A stretch of DNA of 64,000 nt from Eurosta solidaginis. Taxonomy: Eukaryota; Arthropoda; Insecta; Diptera; Tephritidae. The stretch lies in contig NC_090321.1 in the NCBI RefSeq assembly GCF_040869045.1, positions 32,051,426 through 32,115,425 of the forward strand, read 5' to 3'. Position numbers and translations under genes: made by a program. The notes under the pieces were generated by a model. The model was not told where the DNA came from. It saw only the letters and a program-made list of their open reading frames with translations, and did no database searches. This document shows, in pieces, positions 52,932 to 64,000 of the stretch. Positions within the stretch are counted from its first letter, which is position 1. Each line of letters starts with the position of its first letter.

Positions 52932-55900
52932 TATACTCAGTTGAGCAGAGCTCACAGAGTATATTAAGTTTGATTGGATAACGGTTGGTTGTACATATAT
53001 AAAGGAATCGAGATAGATATAGACTTCCATATATCAAAATAATCAGGATCGAAAAAAAATTTGATTGAGCCATGTCCGTCCGTCCGTCCGTCCGTCCGTC
53101 CGTTAACACGATAACTTGAGTAAATTTTGAGATATCTTGATGAAATTTGGTATGTAGGTTCCTGAGCACTCATCTCAGATCGCTATTTAAAATGAACGAT
53201 ATCGGACTATAACCACGCCCACTTTTTCGATATCGAAAATTTCGAAAAACCGAAAAAGTGCGATAACTCATTACAAAAGACAGATAAAGCAACGAAGCTT
53301 GGTAGATGGGTTGACGTTATGACGCAGAATAGAAAATTAGTAAGATTTTGGACAATGGGCGTGGCCCCGCCCACTTTTACAAGAAGGTAATTTAAAAGTT
53401 TTGCAAGCTGAAATTTGGCAGTCGTTGAAGATATCATGATGAAATTTGGCAGGAACGTTACTACTATTACTCTATATGTGCTAAATAAAAATTAGCAAAA
53501 TTGGATTAAGAACACGCCCACTTTTTAAAAAAAATTTTTTTAAATTCAAATTTTAACAAAAAATTTAATATCTTTACTGTATATAAGTAAATTAAGTCAA
53601 AATTCAACTCCAGTAATGATATGATGCAACAAAATACAAAAATAAAAGAAAATTTCAAAATGGGCGTGGCTCCGCCCATTTTCATTTAGTTTGTCTAGAA
53701 TACTTTTATTGCCATAAGTCGAACAAAAATTTACCAATCCTTCTCAAATTTGGTAGGAGCATAGATTCTATGACGGTAACTGTTCTCTGTGAAAATGGGC
53801 GAAATCGGTGGAAGCCACGCCCAGTTTTTATACACAGTCCACCGTCTGTCCTTCCGCTCGGCCATTAACACAATAACTTGAGCAAAATCCGATATATCTT
53901 TACTAAACTTAGCCCACGTACTTACCTGAGCTCACTTTTTCTTGGTATAAAAAATGGGCGAAATCTGACCATAACCACGCCCACTTTATCGATATCGAAA
54001 ATTACGAAAAATGCCATAATTCTATACCAAATACGAAAAAAGGGATGAAACATGGTAACTGGATTGGTTTGTTGACGCAAAATATAACTTTGGAAAAATC
54101 TTTGTAAAATGGGTGTGACACCTACCATATTAAGTAGAAGAAAATGAAAAAGTTCTACAAGGCGAAATCAACAGCCCTTGGAATCTTGGCAGGAATACTG
54201 TTAGTGGTATTGCATATATAAATAAATTAGCAGTACCCGACAGATGATTTTCTGGATCACCTGGTCCACATTTTGGTGGATATCACGAGAACGCCTTCAC
54301 ATATACATCTAAGGGCCACTCGCTTTTAAAACCCTCATTAATACCTTTAATTTGATATCCATATCGTACAAAAACATACCAGAGTCACCCCTGTCCCACC
54401 CTAATGGCGATATCTCGAAAAGGCGTCCACCTATAGAACTAATGCCCCCTCTCTCTTAAAATGCTCAGTAACACCTTTCGTTTGATACCCATATCGTACA
54501 AACATTCTAGAGTAACCCCTGGCCCACCCTAATGGCGATATCTCGAAAAGGCGTCCACCTATAGACCTAGTGTCCACTCCCTCTTAAAATGCTCAGTAAC
54601 AGCTTTCGTTTGATACCCATATCGTACAAACATTCTAGAGTCACCCCTGGCCCACCCTAATGGCAATATCTCGAAAAGGCGTCCACCTATAGACCTAATG
54701 CCCACTCCCTCTTAAAATGCTCAGTAACACCTTTCGTTTGATACCCATATCGAACAAACATTCTAGAGTCACCCCTGGCCCACCCTAATGGCAATATCTC
54801 GAAAAGGCGTCCACCTATAGACCTAATGCCCACTCCCTCTTAAAATGCTCGGTAACAGCTTTCGTTTGATACCCATATCGTACAAACATTCTAGAGTCAC
54901 ACCTGGCCCACCCTAATGGCGATATTTCGAAAAGGCGTCCACCTATAGAACTAAGGATTACTCCCTTTTAAAATACTCATTACCACCTTTCATTTGATAC
55001 CCATATCGTACAAACACATTCTAGAGTCACCCTGGCCCACCCTAATGGCGATATCTCGAAAAGGCGTCCACCTATAGACCTAATGTCCACTCCCTCTTAA
55101 AATGCTCAGTAACACCTTTCGTTTGATACCCATATCGTACAAACATTCTAGAGTCACCCCTGGCCCACCCTAATGGCGATATCTCGAAAAGGCGTCCACC
55201 TATAGACCTAATGTACACTCCCTCTTAAAATGGTCAGTAACACCTTTCGTTTGATACCCATATCATACAAACATTCTAGAGTCACCCCTGTCCCACCCTA
55301 ATGGCGATATCTCGAAAAGGCGTCCACCTATAGACCTAATGCCCACTCCCTCTTAAAATGCTCAGTAACACCTTTCGTTTGATACCCATATCGTACAAAC
55401 ATTCTAGAGTCACACCTGGCCCACCCTAATGGCGATATCTCGAAAAGGCGTCCACCTATAGAACTAAGGATTACTCCCTTTTAAAATACTCATTACCACC
55501 TTTCATTTGATACCCATATCGTACAAACACATTCTAGAGTCACCCTGGCCCACCCTAATGGCGATATCTCGAAAAGGCGTCCACCTATAGACCTAATGCC
55601 CACTCCCTCTTAAAATGCTCAGTAACACCTTTCGTTTGATACCCATACCGTACAAACATTCTAGAGTCACCCTTGGTCCAGCTTTATGGCGATATCTCGA
55701 AAAGGCGTCCACCTATAGAACTAAGGATTACTCCCTTTTAAAATACTCATTACCACCTTTCATTTGATACCCATATCGTACAAACACATTCTAGAGTCAC
55801 CCTGGCCCACCCTAATGGCGATATCTCGAAAAGGCGTCCACCTATAGACCTAATGCCCACTCCCTCTTAAAATGCTCAGTAACACCTTTCGTTTGATACC

Positions 55901-57053
55901 CATATCGTACAAACATTCTAGAGTCACCCTTGGTCCACCTTTATGGCGATATCTCGAAAAGGCGTTCACCTATAGAACTAAGGATTACTCCCTTTTAAAA
56001 TACTCCTTACCACCTTTCATTTGATACCCATATCGTACAAACACATTCTAGAGTCACCCCTGGCCCACCCTAATGGCGATATCTCGAAAAGGCGTCCACA
56101 TATAGACCTAATGCCCACTCCCTCTTAAAATGCTCAGTAACACCTTTCGTTTGATACCCATATCGTACAAACATTCTAGAGTCACCCCTGGCCCACCCTA
56201 ATGGCGATATCTCGAAAGGGCGTCCACCTATAGACCTAATGCCCACTCCCTCTTAAAATGCTCAGTAACACCTTTCGTTTGATGCACATATCGTACAAAC
56301 ACATTCTAGAGTCACCCCTGGCCCACCCTAATGACGATATCTCGAAAAGGCGTCCACCTATAGACCTCATGCCCACTCCCTCTTAAAATGCTCAGTAACA
56401 CCTTTCGTTTGATACCCATACCGTACAAACATTCTAGAGTCACCCCTGGCCCACCCTAATGGCGATATCTCGAAAAGGCGTCCACCTATAGACCTAATGC
56501 CCACTCCCTCTTAAAATGCTCAGTAACACCTTTCATTTGATTCCCATATCGTACAAACACATTCTAGAGACACCCCTGGTCCACCTTTATGGCGATATCT
56601 CGAAACGGCGTCCACCTATGGAACTAAGGATCACTCCTTTTCAAAATACTCATTAACAGCTTTCATTTGATACCCATATCGTACAAACACATTATAGAAT
56701 CACCCCTGGTCCACCTTAATGGGGACATCTCGAAAAGGCGTCCACCGATAGACCTAAGGCCCACTCCCTCTTAAAATGCTCAGTAACACCTTTCATTTGA
56801 TACCCATATCGTACAAACAAATTCTAGAGTCAGCCCTGGTCTACCTTTATGGCGATATCCCTAAATGGCGTTCATCCATAGAACTATGGCCTATTCTCTC
56901 TTAAAATACTCTTTAATACCTTTCATTTGATACACATGTTATACAACCACATTCCAGGGTTACCCCAGATTGATTTTCCTTATTTTGTCTCCATAGCTCT
57001 CAACTGAGTATGTTATGTTCGGTTACACCCGAACTTAGCCTTCCTTACTTGTT
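52932..57053 (+). mobile_element. HINE-like non-autonomous Helitron, large copy B
   Basis: 4.12 kb, same plan and orientation as copy A at 36434. It opens TATACTCAGTTGAG after a T-rich flank. The GTCCGTCC tract has two more CCGT units than copy A (53072-53103). The conserved core differs from copy A at a few percent of sites (for example TTACAAAAGACAGATAAAGC for TTGCCAAAGGCGGTTAAAGC). The central array runs 54240-56965, and the end shows CTCAACTGAGTAT, the GTTCGGTTACACCCGAAC hairpin and CTTACTTGTTT. High similarity and matching flank type suggest both moved recently. Confidence 0.82.
54240..56965 (+). repeat. Central tandem array, 128-bp unit, about 21 copies
   Basis: Same monomers as in 37740-40240, again with interspersed type 2 units (CTAAGGATTACTCCC near 54955, 55465, 55725, 55980) and degenerate edge units. 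The order of type 1 and type 2 units differs from copy A, so the two arrays have changed independently since the copies separated. Confidence 0.95.
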
Positions 57054-58435
57054 TATATATATACTTAAATTTGAGCGCTTTCTATGCATATCCTTCACTC
57101 AAAGATGTTCCTTGGGTTCGTTACTCATACTGTGGTATGCATTTATTATTTGCTTTTTCTTCGCTTGTCATTTCGACATTTACAATATTAAGATGGTTGT
57201 GAAATGCTTGTTAAATAATAATAGGGAATTACAACAGCAACAAAAATGACAATAACAATAGTCTCGTTTTTCTTAGCCGTGTCATAATTGTGCGAGTATT
57301 CAAAGCAAATTAGCTTTGGCGTATGATGGGGCGTTGTTGTTATTGTATTAAATTTTATTATTATTTTTCTCTCTCTATCTTTGCGCGCACTTGGCTTTTG
57401 CTTTGATTGGTATGCCAAACAGACATTTTTGCATGCCTTTATGGGCTGGGGTAGTCGCAAGGGTGTCTAATTTGTCTGATTTTTATTGGCGCGCAATGAA
57501 TTTAAATTTTACAAGCGATTCTCGCTGTTGGGAAATCATAAATGAATTTATATTATTTGTAGCAAACTAACGTTACAGATTATATTTTGAAATAAAGGTA
57601 AACTGTACACAAGTTCATTGCTTGAAAAAACCAGCTAAGCCCTGGTTTCCAATTTCTTGAAACAATTACCCCTTTTTGCAATTTTGCCCATCATCATATT
57701 GAGCTCATCTTATTTTAACAATTTTTATAAAAGATGATGTATGAGCATATCCGAATTCTCAAGCATCCCCCCACATAGCTGAGCTGTTAAGGGCAGATGT
57801 TCGTGACTACGTTTCATCCGAAAGCAAAGGGTACCTGTGGCCAGCAAAGCTCGCTTTCTCGTTAAGTGGTTATTTTCTAAATATTTAATACAAGAACGCT
57901 GGCCTGAATATTCCGGCAGGTAGTCACTCAAAAGATAATTTACCCTATACGTTTAAAAGCAAAAGGTCTGAGGAAATAGAGAAAGGGAAGAAGACAGCGC
58001 TCTAAGTGATGAGTCATACCGGAAAGTCAGTGAGCTCGGTAAGTTGCGAAAGAAGTCGAAAATACGGAGAAGGGAAGGAAAACATTTCGAGAAGTAGGGC
58101 AGCCTTTAGAGTTGTCTAGAGCTTGGCAGCATTAGTCGACCCAACCCACTGTGAGAGCAAGCACTTTTTATGCATCCGCAGGACAGTCGAAGCAGGTTGA
58201 AGACTGCTAGCATAAAATCGATTCAGCTACCTGATTAAAGAGAACGAAAACCTTGGAAAAAAATAAGAGGAATCTATCGCTTGTAGGTAATTAATTTGCT
58301 TTTACCAGGCGAGAGAATGAGGGGAAATGCCACAGTCTCAGAATCGTGAAGCTAGAGCTCCTCGCGTTGACAAGGCTTGAACTCCATATTCGGCATGATA
58401 GGTTTTAAAAGGAACTTACAATTTCGGAAAGGTAC
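57054..58435. other. Gene-free, apparently low-copy sequence
   Basis: About 1.4 kb. Small frames at 57010-57249 and 57460-57188 have no recognisable product. A TTATTATTATTTTTC run lies near 57355-57370. Composition (less AT-rich, no repeats) suggests host DNA. Confidence 0.4.
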
Positions 58436-58772
58436 GTGGCCCCGTAGTGGGTAGGTTGCGTTCTCTTCTACTACGCCAAAGAACTTATCAGAGTACAAGG
58501 CCCGTGAAACCAAAAACAAAATATTTCGATACACCTTTTTTTAGGATAAAAATTCTAGCCAGAATTATCCCTTGGCTGTTGCCTGGCAAACATTCCAAAT
58601 GTATTTCTGACGTGAAAAGCTTGTCCGCTCAATTTTAGATGCAATTCGGCAAACAGCATGAAAGTCCTGTTCCGTCAGTTTGCAGGAAAAATTGTAAGAA
58701 GCGCGACTCAAATTGGAAGAGTTGTTCATCCTAAATCTTCTTCGAGGTATATGGCACCTTGTGCTTTATTTC
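58436..58772 (+). mobile_element. tRNA-derived SINE, family A, rearranged
   Basis: The head (GTGGCCCCGTAGTGGGTAGG) is damaged and the B-box region is gone. The body (GGCAAACATTCCAAATGTAT, GTGAAAAGCTTGTCCGC, TTTGCAGGAAAAATTGTAAG) and the end (GGTATATGGCACCTTGTGCT then TTATTTC) align with other family A copies. Confidence 0.65.
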
Positions 58773-58800
58773 TTCTGTTATGTGGTTTGAAACTGCTAGC

Positions 58801-58832
<32 letters not shown>

Positions 58833-58841
58833 AATAAGGCG

Positions 58842-58985
58842 CGACAACCTCCGAAGAGATTTTAGGCCGAGTTTTCTTCCAATTTGCGTTATGCTCCTTT
58901 TTAGTTTTTCCTACACATTATCGGGAACTTAGAAGCTTCAGTATGGTAGGCGTAGCACATTGTCATCACACCACGGTGACCGCAA
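58842..58985 (-). mobile_element. tRNA-derived SINE, family A, internally deleted
   Basis: On the minus strand the 5' 60 bp (GCGGTCACCGTGGTGTGATG) is joined directly to the 3' third (AATGTGTAGGAAAAACTAAA, then TCGGAGGTTGTCGCGCC). The B box and central body are missing. A run of about 24 A (58801-58824) borders its 3' side. Confidence 0.75.
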
Positions 58986-59010
58986 GGCAAAAAGAGGAGG
59001 GTAATAATGA

Positions 59011-59561
59011 TCTTCTTTAATATTATTAACGCGAAAGTTTGGATGTTTAGATGTTTGGATGTCCGGACGTTTGTTTTTGTAACTCAATCACGCAAGAACG
59101 GCTTGACGGTTTCGGATGAAATTCGACACACATATAGCCAATAGTCTAGAAGGATTTACATACTAGCTATATGTTTTTGGAAAGGGGGAGGTCCATTTTT
59201 GGACCTTTCCGGGATAATTTCTGGATCCGTTCGGGATCCAGTCGGAGTCATTTCTGTGTGGTTCTCTGGATCAGTCTAGAATCGCTTCGTTGTCATTTCG
59301 CGAATATTCCGGGACCATTTGGAGACCTTTCCGGAAACATTTATGGATATTTTTCGGGATCCGTCCGCGATACCGTCGGGGTCATTTCGTGGCTTTCGAT
59401 CATTTGGGGTCCCTGTCAGGTTATAAGTTCATTTGGTTATCTTTTTTACTATTTTTGTACTATTACGAAAATAAAATACACTAGACTTGATAAGCAGGCT
59501 AACGTGAAAAGCCCATATGCTTTATTTTCTCCTTGTGGACGGGGCCGCGGTTAAAGGCTAG
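59011..59561 (+). mobile_element. Non-autonomous Helitron with canonical ends
   Basis: Starts TCTTCTTTAATATTATTAAC at 59011 and ends GGCTAG at 59561, inserted between A (59010) and T (59562): the A-TC...CTAG-T pattern of Helitrons. A GC-rich palindromic stretch (GGGGCCGCGG, 59541-59550) lies about 10 bp before CTAG, the position of the Helitron terminator hairpin. The interior has a degenerate repeat of TTTCCGGGA and GGATCCG words (59200-59420). Open frames of 127 and 64 codons in it do not resemble Rep-helicase, so it needs an autonomous partner. Confidence 0.78.
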
Positions 59562-59689
59562 TAGTATATGAAGAAGAGAAGAAGTGGCTACATACAAACA
59601 CCTCGGTAACAAACGGATATCCGGTTAATAATATGCTACCATGCCGACTACAAACAAGTATCCCGTCGAATGCAGAAGTCGGAAAAAAT

Positions 59690-59835
59690 ACCGAAAAGTG
59701 ATCGAAATTTTTTCGAAAAGAGAGCCATAACTTTTCGGGAACAAATCGATAGCTTTTCCGAATAACGGATAATATATTGATTACGTTAATTATTGCTAAA
59801 ACATTTATAACAATTCGATAACGAATCGATAGCAT
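59690..59835. repeat. TTATCGAT-related repeat block 4
   Basis: A short stretch with AACAAATCGATAGC, CGAATAACGGATAA, TTCGATAACGAATCGATAGC. It resembles blocks at 17168, 33130 and 47390 but is shorter. It lies 130 bp beyond the Helitron. Confidence 0.45.
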
Positions 59836-60325
59836 ATTAAAAGGTTTTGCTTCTGTTCTATGAACATAAATTTTATTTTGTTCAAGAGAGGTCATTCTTT
59901 CTCTTAATTTGCTTAACATATGGGAACAAGCATTCAAAGTATTTGTTGTTAAATTTAATTGACTTGCAGTACTTTAAGCAAGTGAAGCTATTTGAAATGT
60001 TGTTACAATAAATCGCAGCACCATTACTTGGTCAGAATCCAATGTTAACTGCTAATTGTGTTTTCGCTATAACAATGTATTTTTGCTTAACATTTTAGTT
60101 GAAAAACGATTTCGTTGTAGCGTTTTGTACTTAATATTTGTAAATGTGAGCACAGAAGTTTACTTTACTGACCATTAACGGTGATTGTTGCAGAGCTACT
60201 CATGTGAAAATGAAGTAATTGCGAATGTTGTAATGCAAAATTTCGAAACTTTTTGTGGTTTACTAAGTTTTTTTTTACTATAGCTTTGAACACTTCGTAT
60301 TCGTTGCGAAAAATTTTAAAAATAT
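59836..60325. other. Gene-free, AT-rich sequence
   Basis: Nothing recognised. Confidence 0.4.
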
Positions 60326-60329
60326 ACGA

Positions 60330-60720
60330 AAACTAGCAGACACGGTAGACGTGGTTATGCCCTAAGCTTGGTATATCTGCATAATATTTAAAAAGTTTTT
60401 ACATCTAACTCTTCCACCCTCTTTTTCTTGTTCTTTTATTTATTCCTCAGTCCGCCTTTCTTTTCGTATGCGTCTCTTGCTTCCTCTTTGTCATTTCCGC
60501 TCTAGACTCATCTAACTCTATCTCTCTTTTAGTCTCCTTCTCCATCCCACTTTTATCTTCTCCCTAGTTTATATTCGTCTCCATACTTTACTCCCAGTTC
60601 CAGTTAGACCACCAGCCAAAAATATCAGGTTTGCCATAAAGCGACCCCGAAAATTTGAACAAAATCGATGAGTAGTTTCGGAGTATATAAGCAGCATAAA
60701 AACATATATCGCTCTTTATA
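60330..60720 (+). repeat. Dispersed repeat with pyrimidine-rich core, short copy
   Basis: Begins ACTAGCAGACACGGTAGACG, has CTC/TTC-rich sequence at 60400-60590, and ends with AAAATCGATGAGTAGTTTCG. Parallel in order to 20255-21104 but about half as long. Confidence 0.5.
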
Positions 60721-60875
60721 TGTATTCAGATAGACGGATTAAATATCCTTAGTGCACAAACAGTAGCATATTTATACAAAAAAATAGAATCTTTCAACTT
60801 TTCAAATGATGTATGATGTATGAGTTCCTAACCATTTATGTTGCATTTACTTGGCAACACGCATAATAAGCGTAT

Positions 60876-61334
60876 TGTATAGAACTTTGCGGATTTCCTG
60901 ATAATTATGTACCTTCTGCTAATGTTCGAATTGCTGAATTGTCGAATAAATAACTCTAATATTTTGGGAGTAATACTTCACTCGTAGGTTATTGATATCA
61001 AACTGATTAGTTATGCCTCAGCTTGCGCTGCTTTTATACCCTCTGTTGCCTCATTCGCATATTTCTCCTAAGGTCTAGACTTTTGATGAACATGCAGTCT
61101 GGAACAGTTGTTTCTCATACTTCGTTATTTAGCTATATGCATGTGTATATGTAACAACTTCTGCTCTTAGCTGATGACTACATATGAGCATGTGAGATAA
61201 TTTCTTTGCCTCAAGCAAGCTGGTTATGTGTGTGGAATATTCTTTGTTGCCTTGTACATAAGTGTGGCTGATTGCTTCTTACTTTATTGTTGTGATTAGT
61301 TACTAACGTCATAGTGATGCTAATATTCGCCACA
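60876..61334 (-). mobile_element. Solo LTR 5, diverged
   Basis: On the minus strand it starts TGTGGCGAATATTAGCATCA and ends near GTTCTATACA. It contains GGGTATAAAAGCAGC (near 61025-61039) and TTATTCGACAATTCAGCAAT before the end. Ends and order of signals match the other four, but the middle is strongly diverged, so it is an older copy or a sister family. Flanks read GTAT on the left and ATAC on the right, so no direct duplication is left. Confidence 0.7.
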
Positions 61335-61339
61335 ATACG

Positions 61340-62236
61340 ATATAAAGCTGATATGAAATGAAAATACACACATACTTATAAATGTACTCCCAGAGTTAAA
61401 TAACGCTAGCGAATATTATGTATGTACGTATATAATGCATAATGTCCCACTCAAAGCAAGCTTGCTCGCACAGTTCATAGCGAACGAACATCCGCACTGC
61501 ATATTTTGATAAAAAAATTACTTTTTCTAACAATTTTGCTTGTACTGCAAAGAAGAAATATTCCAATCGATCCATTCGTTTTGAATTTATAGCTTTGTAA
61601 AAAAAAATTGTATGATTTTTACTACGGTTTGGCAATTTGCCACGCTCCTTTAAAATATGCCTTCAAATTATGCTGAAAATGTCCGTCTGACGTAGCTAAG
61701 CTTTCAGATACAAAAAACTGTTTTAAAATCGGAGCCCTTCTGTCTGAAGTGATGGGCGTACAACGACATTTAGCGACTTTATTCTATAAAATTTATAGAC
61801 TAACAAGTGCATGTTAAGGTTTAAATCTTACATGAAAGCAGTAAGTTATTCAAAGCCAATCGCAGCAACTAATCGCCTTGTCGTGCTAACACTTTCATCA
61901 ATTAAATCTAGTCATTACTATTCAATCCCTTAAATTAGTATTTCGGTCAAAGTGAAAGTGCATTTCAATTAAGCTATATAAAACTGAATACAGCTTTACG
62001 CGGAAAATGCCAATGGCGCACAAAATTCAAGGCAACCAAAATCAGAACTCACTGTAGCAACATTCTGAATAAAGCTCAGGGTGCATATTCTTTAAGCATA
62101 GTGAAGTGGAAAGGGAAAGACATTTTAATGATTAAGTATTTATATGCAGGACATTATAAATGATGAATAAGTCATACGTACATATTTACACGCATATAGC
62201 ACATACATACACAACATAAACTTCACATAAACACAA
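61340..62236. other. Gene-free, apparently low-copy sequence
   Basis: About 900 bp without repeats or coding that I can recognise. A run of ACATACATACAC-type sequence near 62195-62215 precedes the HINE-like element. Confidence 0.4.
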
Positions 62237-63933
62237 AACAAGTAAGGAAGGCTAAGTTCGGGTGTAACCGAACATTACATACTCAGCTGAGAGCTTTGGA
62301 GACAAAATAAGGGAAAATCACCATTTAGCAAAATAAACATAGGGTAACCCTGGAATGTGTTTGTATGACATGGGTATCAAATGGAAGGTATTAAAGAGTA
62401 TTTTAAAAGGGAGTGGGCCGTAGTTCTATAGGTGTACGCCATTTCGGAATGTCGCCATAAAGTTGGACCAGGGGTGACTCCAGAATATTTGTTCGATATG
62501 GTATTAATTAGGGTTTTAAAAGGGAGTAGCCCTTAGCTGTATATGCGAAAGCGTTTTCGAGATACCGACCAAAATGTGGACCAGGGTGACACAGAACATC
62601 ATCTGTCGGGTACCGCTAATTTATTTATATATTTATATATGTAAAACCACAAACAGTATTCCTGCCATGATTCCAAGGGTTTTTGATTTCGCCCTGCAGA
62701 ACTTTTTCATTTTCTTCTATTTAATATGGTAGGTGTCACACCCATTTTACAAAGTTTATTCTAGAGTTATATTTTGCGTCAATAAACCAATCCAATTACC
62801 ATGTTTCATCTCTTTTTTCATACTTGGTACAGAATTGTGGCATTTTTTCATTTTTCGTAATTTTCGATATCGAAAAAGTGGGCGTGGTCATAGTCGGATT
62901 TCGGCTATTTTTTATACCAAGATAAAGCGAGTTCAGATAAGTACGTGAACTAAGGTTAGTAAAGATATATTGATTTTTGCTCAAGTTATCGTGTTAAAGG
63001 CCGAGCGGAAGGACAAACGGTCGACTGTGTATAAAAACTGGGCGTGGCTTCAACCGATTTCGCCCATTTTCACAGAAAACAGTTATCGTCATAGAGTCTA
63101 TGCACCTACCAAATACAAAAGGATTGTTAAATTTTTGTTCGACTTATGACTTTAAAAGTATTATAGACGAATTAAATGAAAAAGGGCGGAGCCACGCCCA
63201 TTTTGAAATTTTGTTTTATTTTTGTATTTTGTTGCACCATATCATTACTTGAGTTGAATGTCGACATAATTTACTTATATACTGTAAAGATATTAAATTT
63301 CGTGTTAAAATTTTCTTAAACAAATATTTTTTTGAAATGGGCGTGCTCGTTATCCGATTTTGCTAATTTTTATTTAGCACACATATAGTAATAGGAGTAA
63401 CGTGCCGGCCAAATTTCGTCATGATATCTTCAACGACTGCACAATTATAGCTTGCAAAAATTTTAGATTACCTTATTTTAAAAGTAGGCGGTATCACGCC
63501 CATTGTCCAAAATTTTACTAATTTTCTATTTTGCGTCATAAGGTCAACGCACTTACCAAGTTTAATCGCTTTATCCGTCTTTGGTAATGCATTATCGCAC
63601 TTTTTCCGTTTTTCGAAATTTTCGATATCGAAAAAGTGGGCGTGGTTGTACTCCGATTTCGTTCATTTTAAATAGCGATCTGAGATGAGCGCCCAGGAAC
63701 ATACGTACCAAATTTCTTCGAAATACCTCAAAATTTACTCATGTTATCGGGTTTACGGATGGACGAACAGACGGACGGGCGGACGGACGGACATGGCTAA
63801 ATGAATTTCTTTTTTGGCCCATATCATTTTGATATATAGAAGTCTATATCTATCTCGATTAGTTTATGCCGTTACGGATTACCGTTATGCGAACAAAGTT
63901 AATATACTCTGTGAGCTCTGCTCAGCTGATTAT
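62237..63933 (-). mobile_element. HINE-like non-autonomous Helitron, short-array copy C
   Basis: 1.7 kb on the minus strand. It begins at 63933 with TATAATCAGCTGAGCAGAGC, has GTCCGTCCGTCCGCCCGTCC (63771-63790) and the full conserved core. It keeps only about two degenerate 128-bp-type units (62300-62640), then CTCAGCTGAGTATGTAATG, the hairpin GTTCGGTTACACCCGAAC and CTTACTTGTT at the end near 62237. It is more diverged from copies A and B than they are from each other, and its subterminal repeat reads CAGCTGAG rather than CAGTTGAG. It shows the element can exist with hardly any array. Confidence 0.82.
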
Positions 63934-64000
63934 AATTATTTATTTACTGCAATGAATTGCAGGCTTTTGTTCTATAGCTAAATATAAAAGCATGGTTTAG

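Noticed and set aside
59171..59554. 127-codon frame as a gene
   Set aside because: Lies wholly within the Helitron, consists of GGATCC/TTCCGGG word repeats, and matches no family.
1..64000. Exons of a host gene or integrated viral genes
   Set aside because: Apart from transposon relics and the unnamed arthropod family at 36-42 kb, no frame showed recognisable host or viral domains or consistent splice structure.

Overview
This is repeat-rich, non-coding nuclear DNA from a higher fly. A true fruit fly (Tephritidae) is my best guess. The evidence is AT-rich composition, abundant insect-type LINE fragments, tRNA-derived SINEs, solo LTRs, and elements built like the DINE/HINE class of non-autonomous Helitrons with central tandem repeats (described from Drosophila and, as I recall, Bactrocera). 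I found no convincing exon of a host gene, so the window is probably intergenic or one large intron. All classification is from reading; no database search was possible.

Layout. 1-10 kb: a deleted HINE-like copy, three pieces of a Jockey-like LINE (called alpha here), a foldback element with 22-bp repeats in its arms, a 2-kb frameshifted LINE with reverse transcriptase and RNase H (beta), and a LINE gamma piece. 10-20 kb: a second HINE-like subfamily, solo LTR 1, a decayed LINE split by a CAA-tailed retroposon with a 14-bp target duplication, and tRNA-like sequences, one inside an inverted repeat. 20-29 kb: two hAT-like foldback elements, a 570-bp hexanucleotide array split by a SINE, an RTE-type 3' end, LINE delta, and solo LTR 2. 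29-36 kb: LINE gamma with a readable RNase H, TTATCGAT-rich repeats, nested retroposons, and solo LTR 3.

35.7-42.3 kb is the most unusual part. A minus-strand multi-exon pseudogene of an arthropod protein family that I recognise but cannot name functionally lies between inverted repeats of about 350 bp. It is split by a 3.9-kb HINE-like element carrying about 20 copies of a 128-bp repeat. 42-52 kb holds solo LTR 4, SINEs and a cluster of broken LINEs (alpha, an RNase H type, an R1 type). 52.9-57.1 kb is a second, nearly identical HINE-like element with about 21 repeats. 57-64 kb holds SINE pieces, a textbook-ended Helitron (59011-59561), a fifth solo LTR, and a HINE-like element with only about two repeat units.

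Nothing here looks like a working gene; the proteins are transposon relics. The elements record an order of events: SINEs inside a microsatellite and inside a retroposon tail, a retroposon inside a LINE, a hAT-like element inside a LINE, and a HINE-like element inside the inverted-repeat gene. The least expected finding is that the 5' block of the HINE-like elements is itself an old array of units about 150 bp long, each marked by a CACGCCCA/TGGGCGTG motif, with traces of a duplication of about 760 bp.
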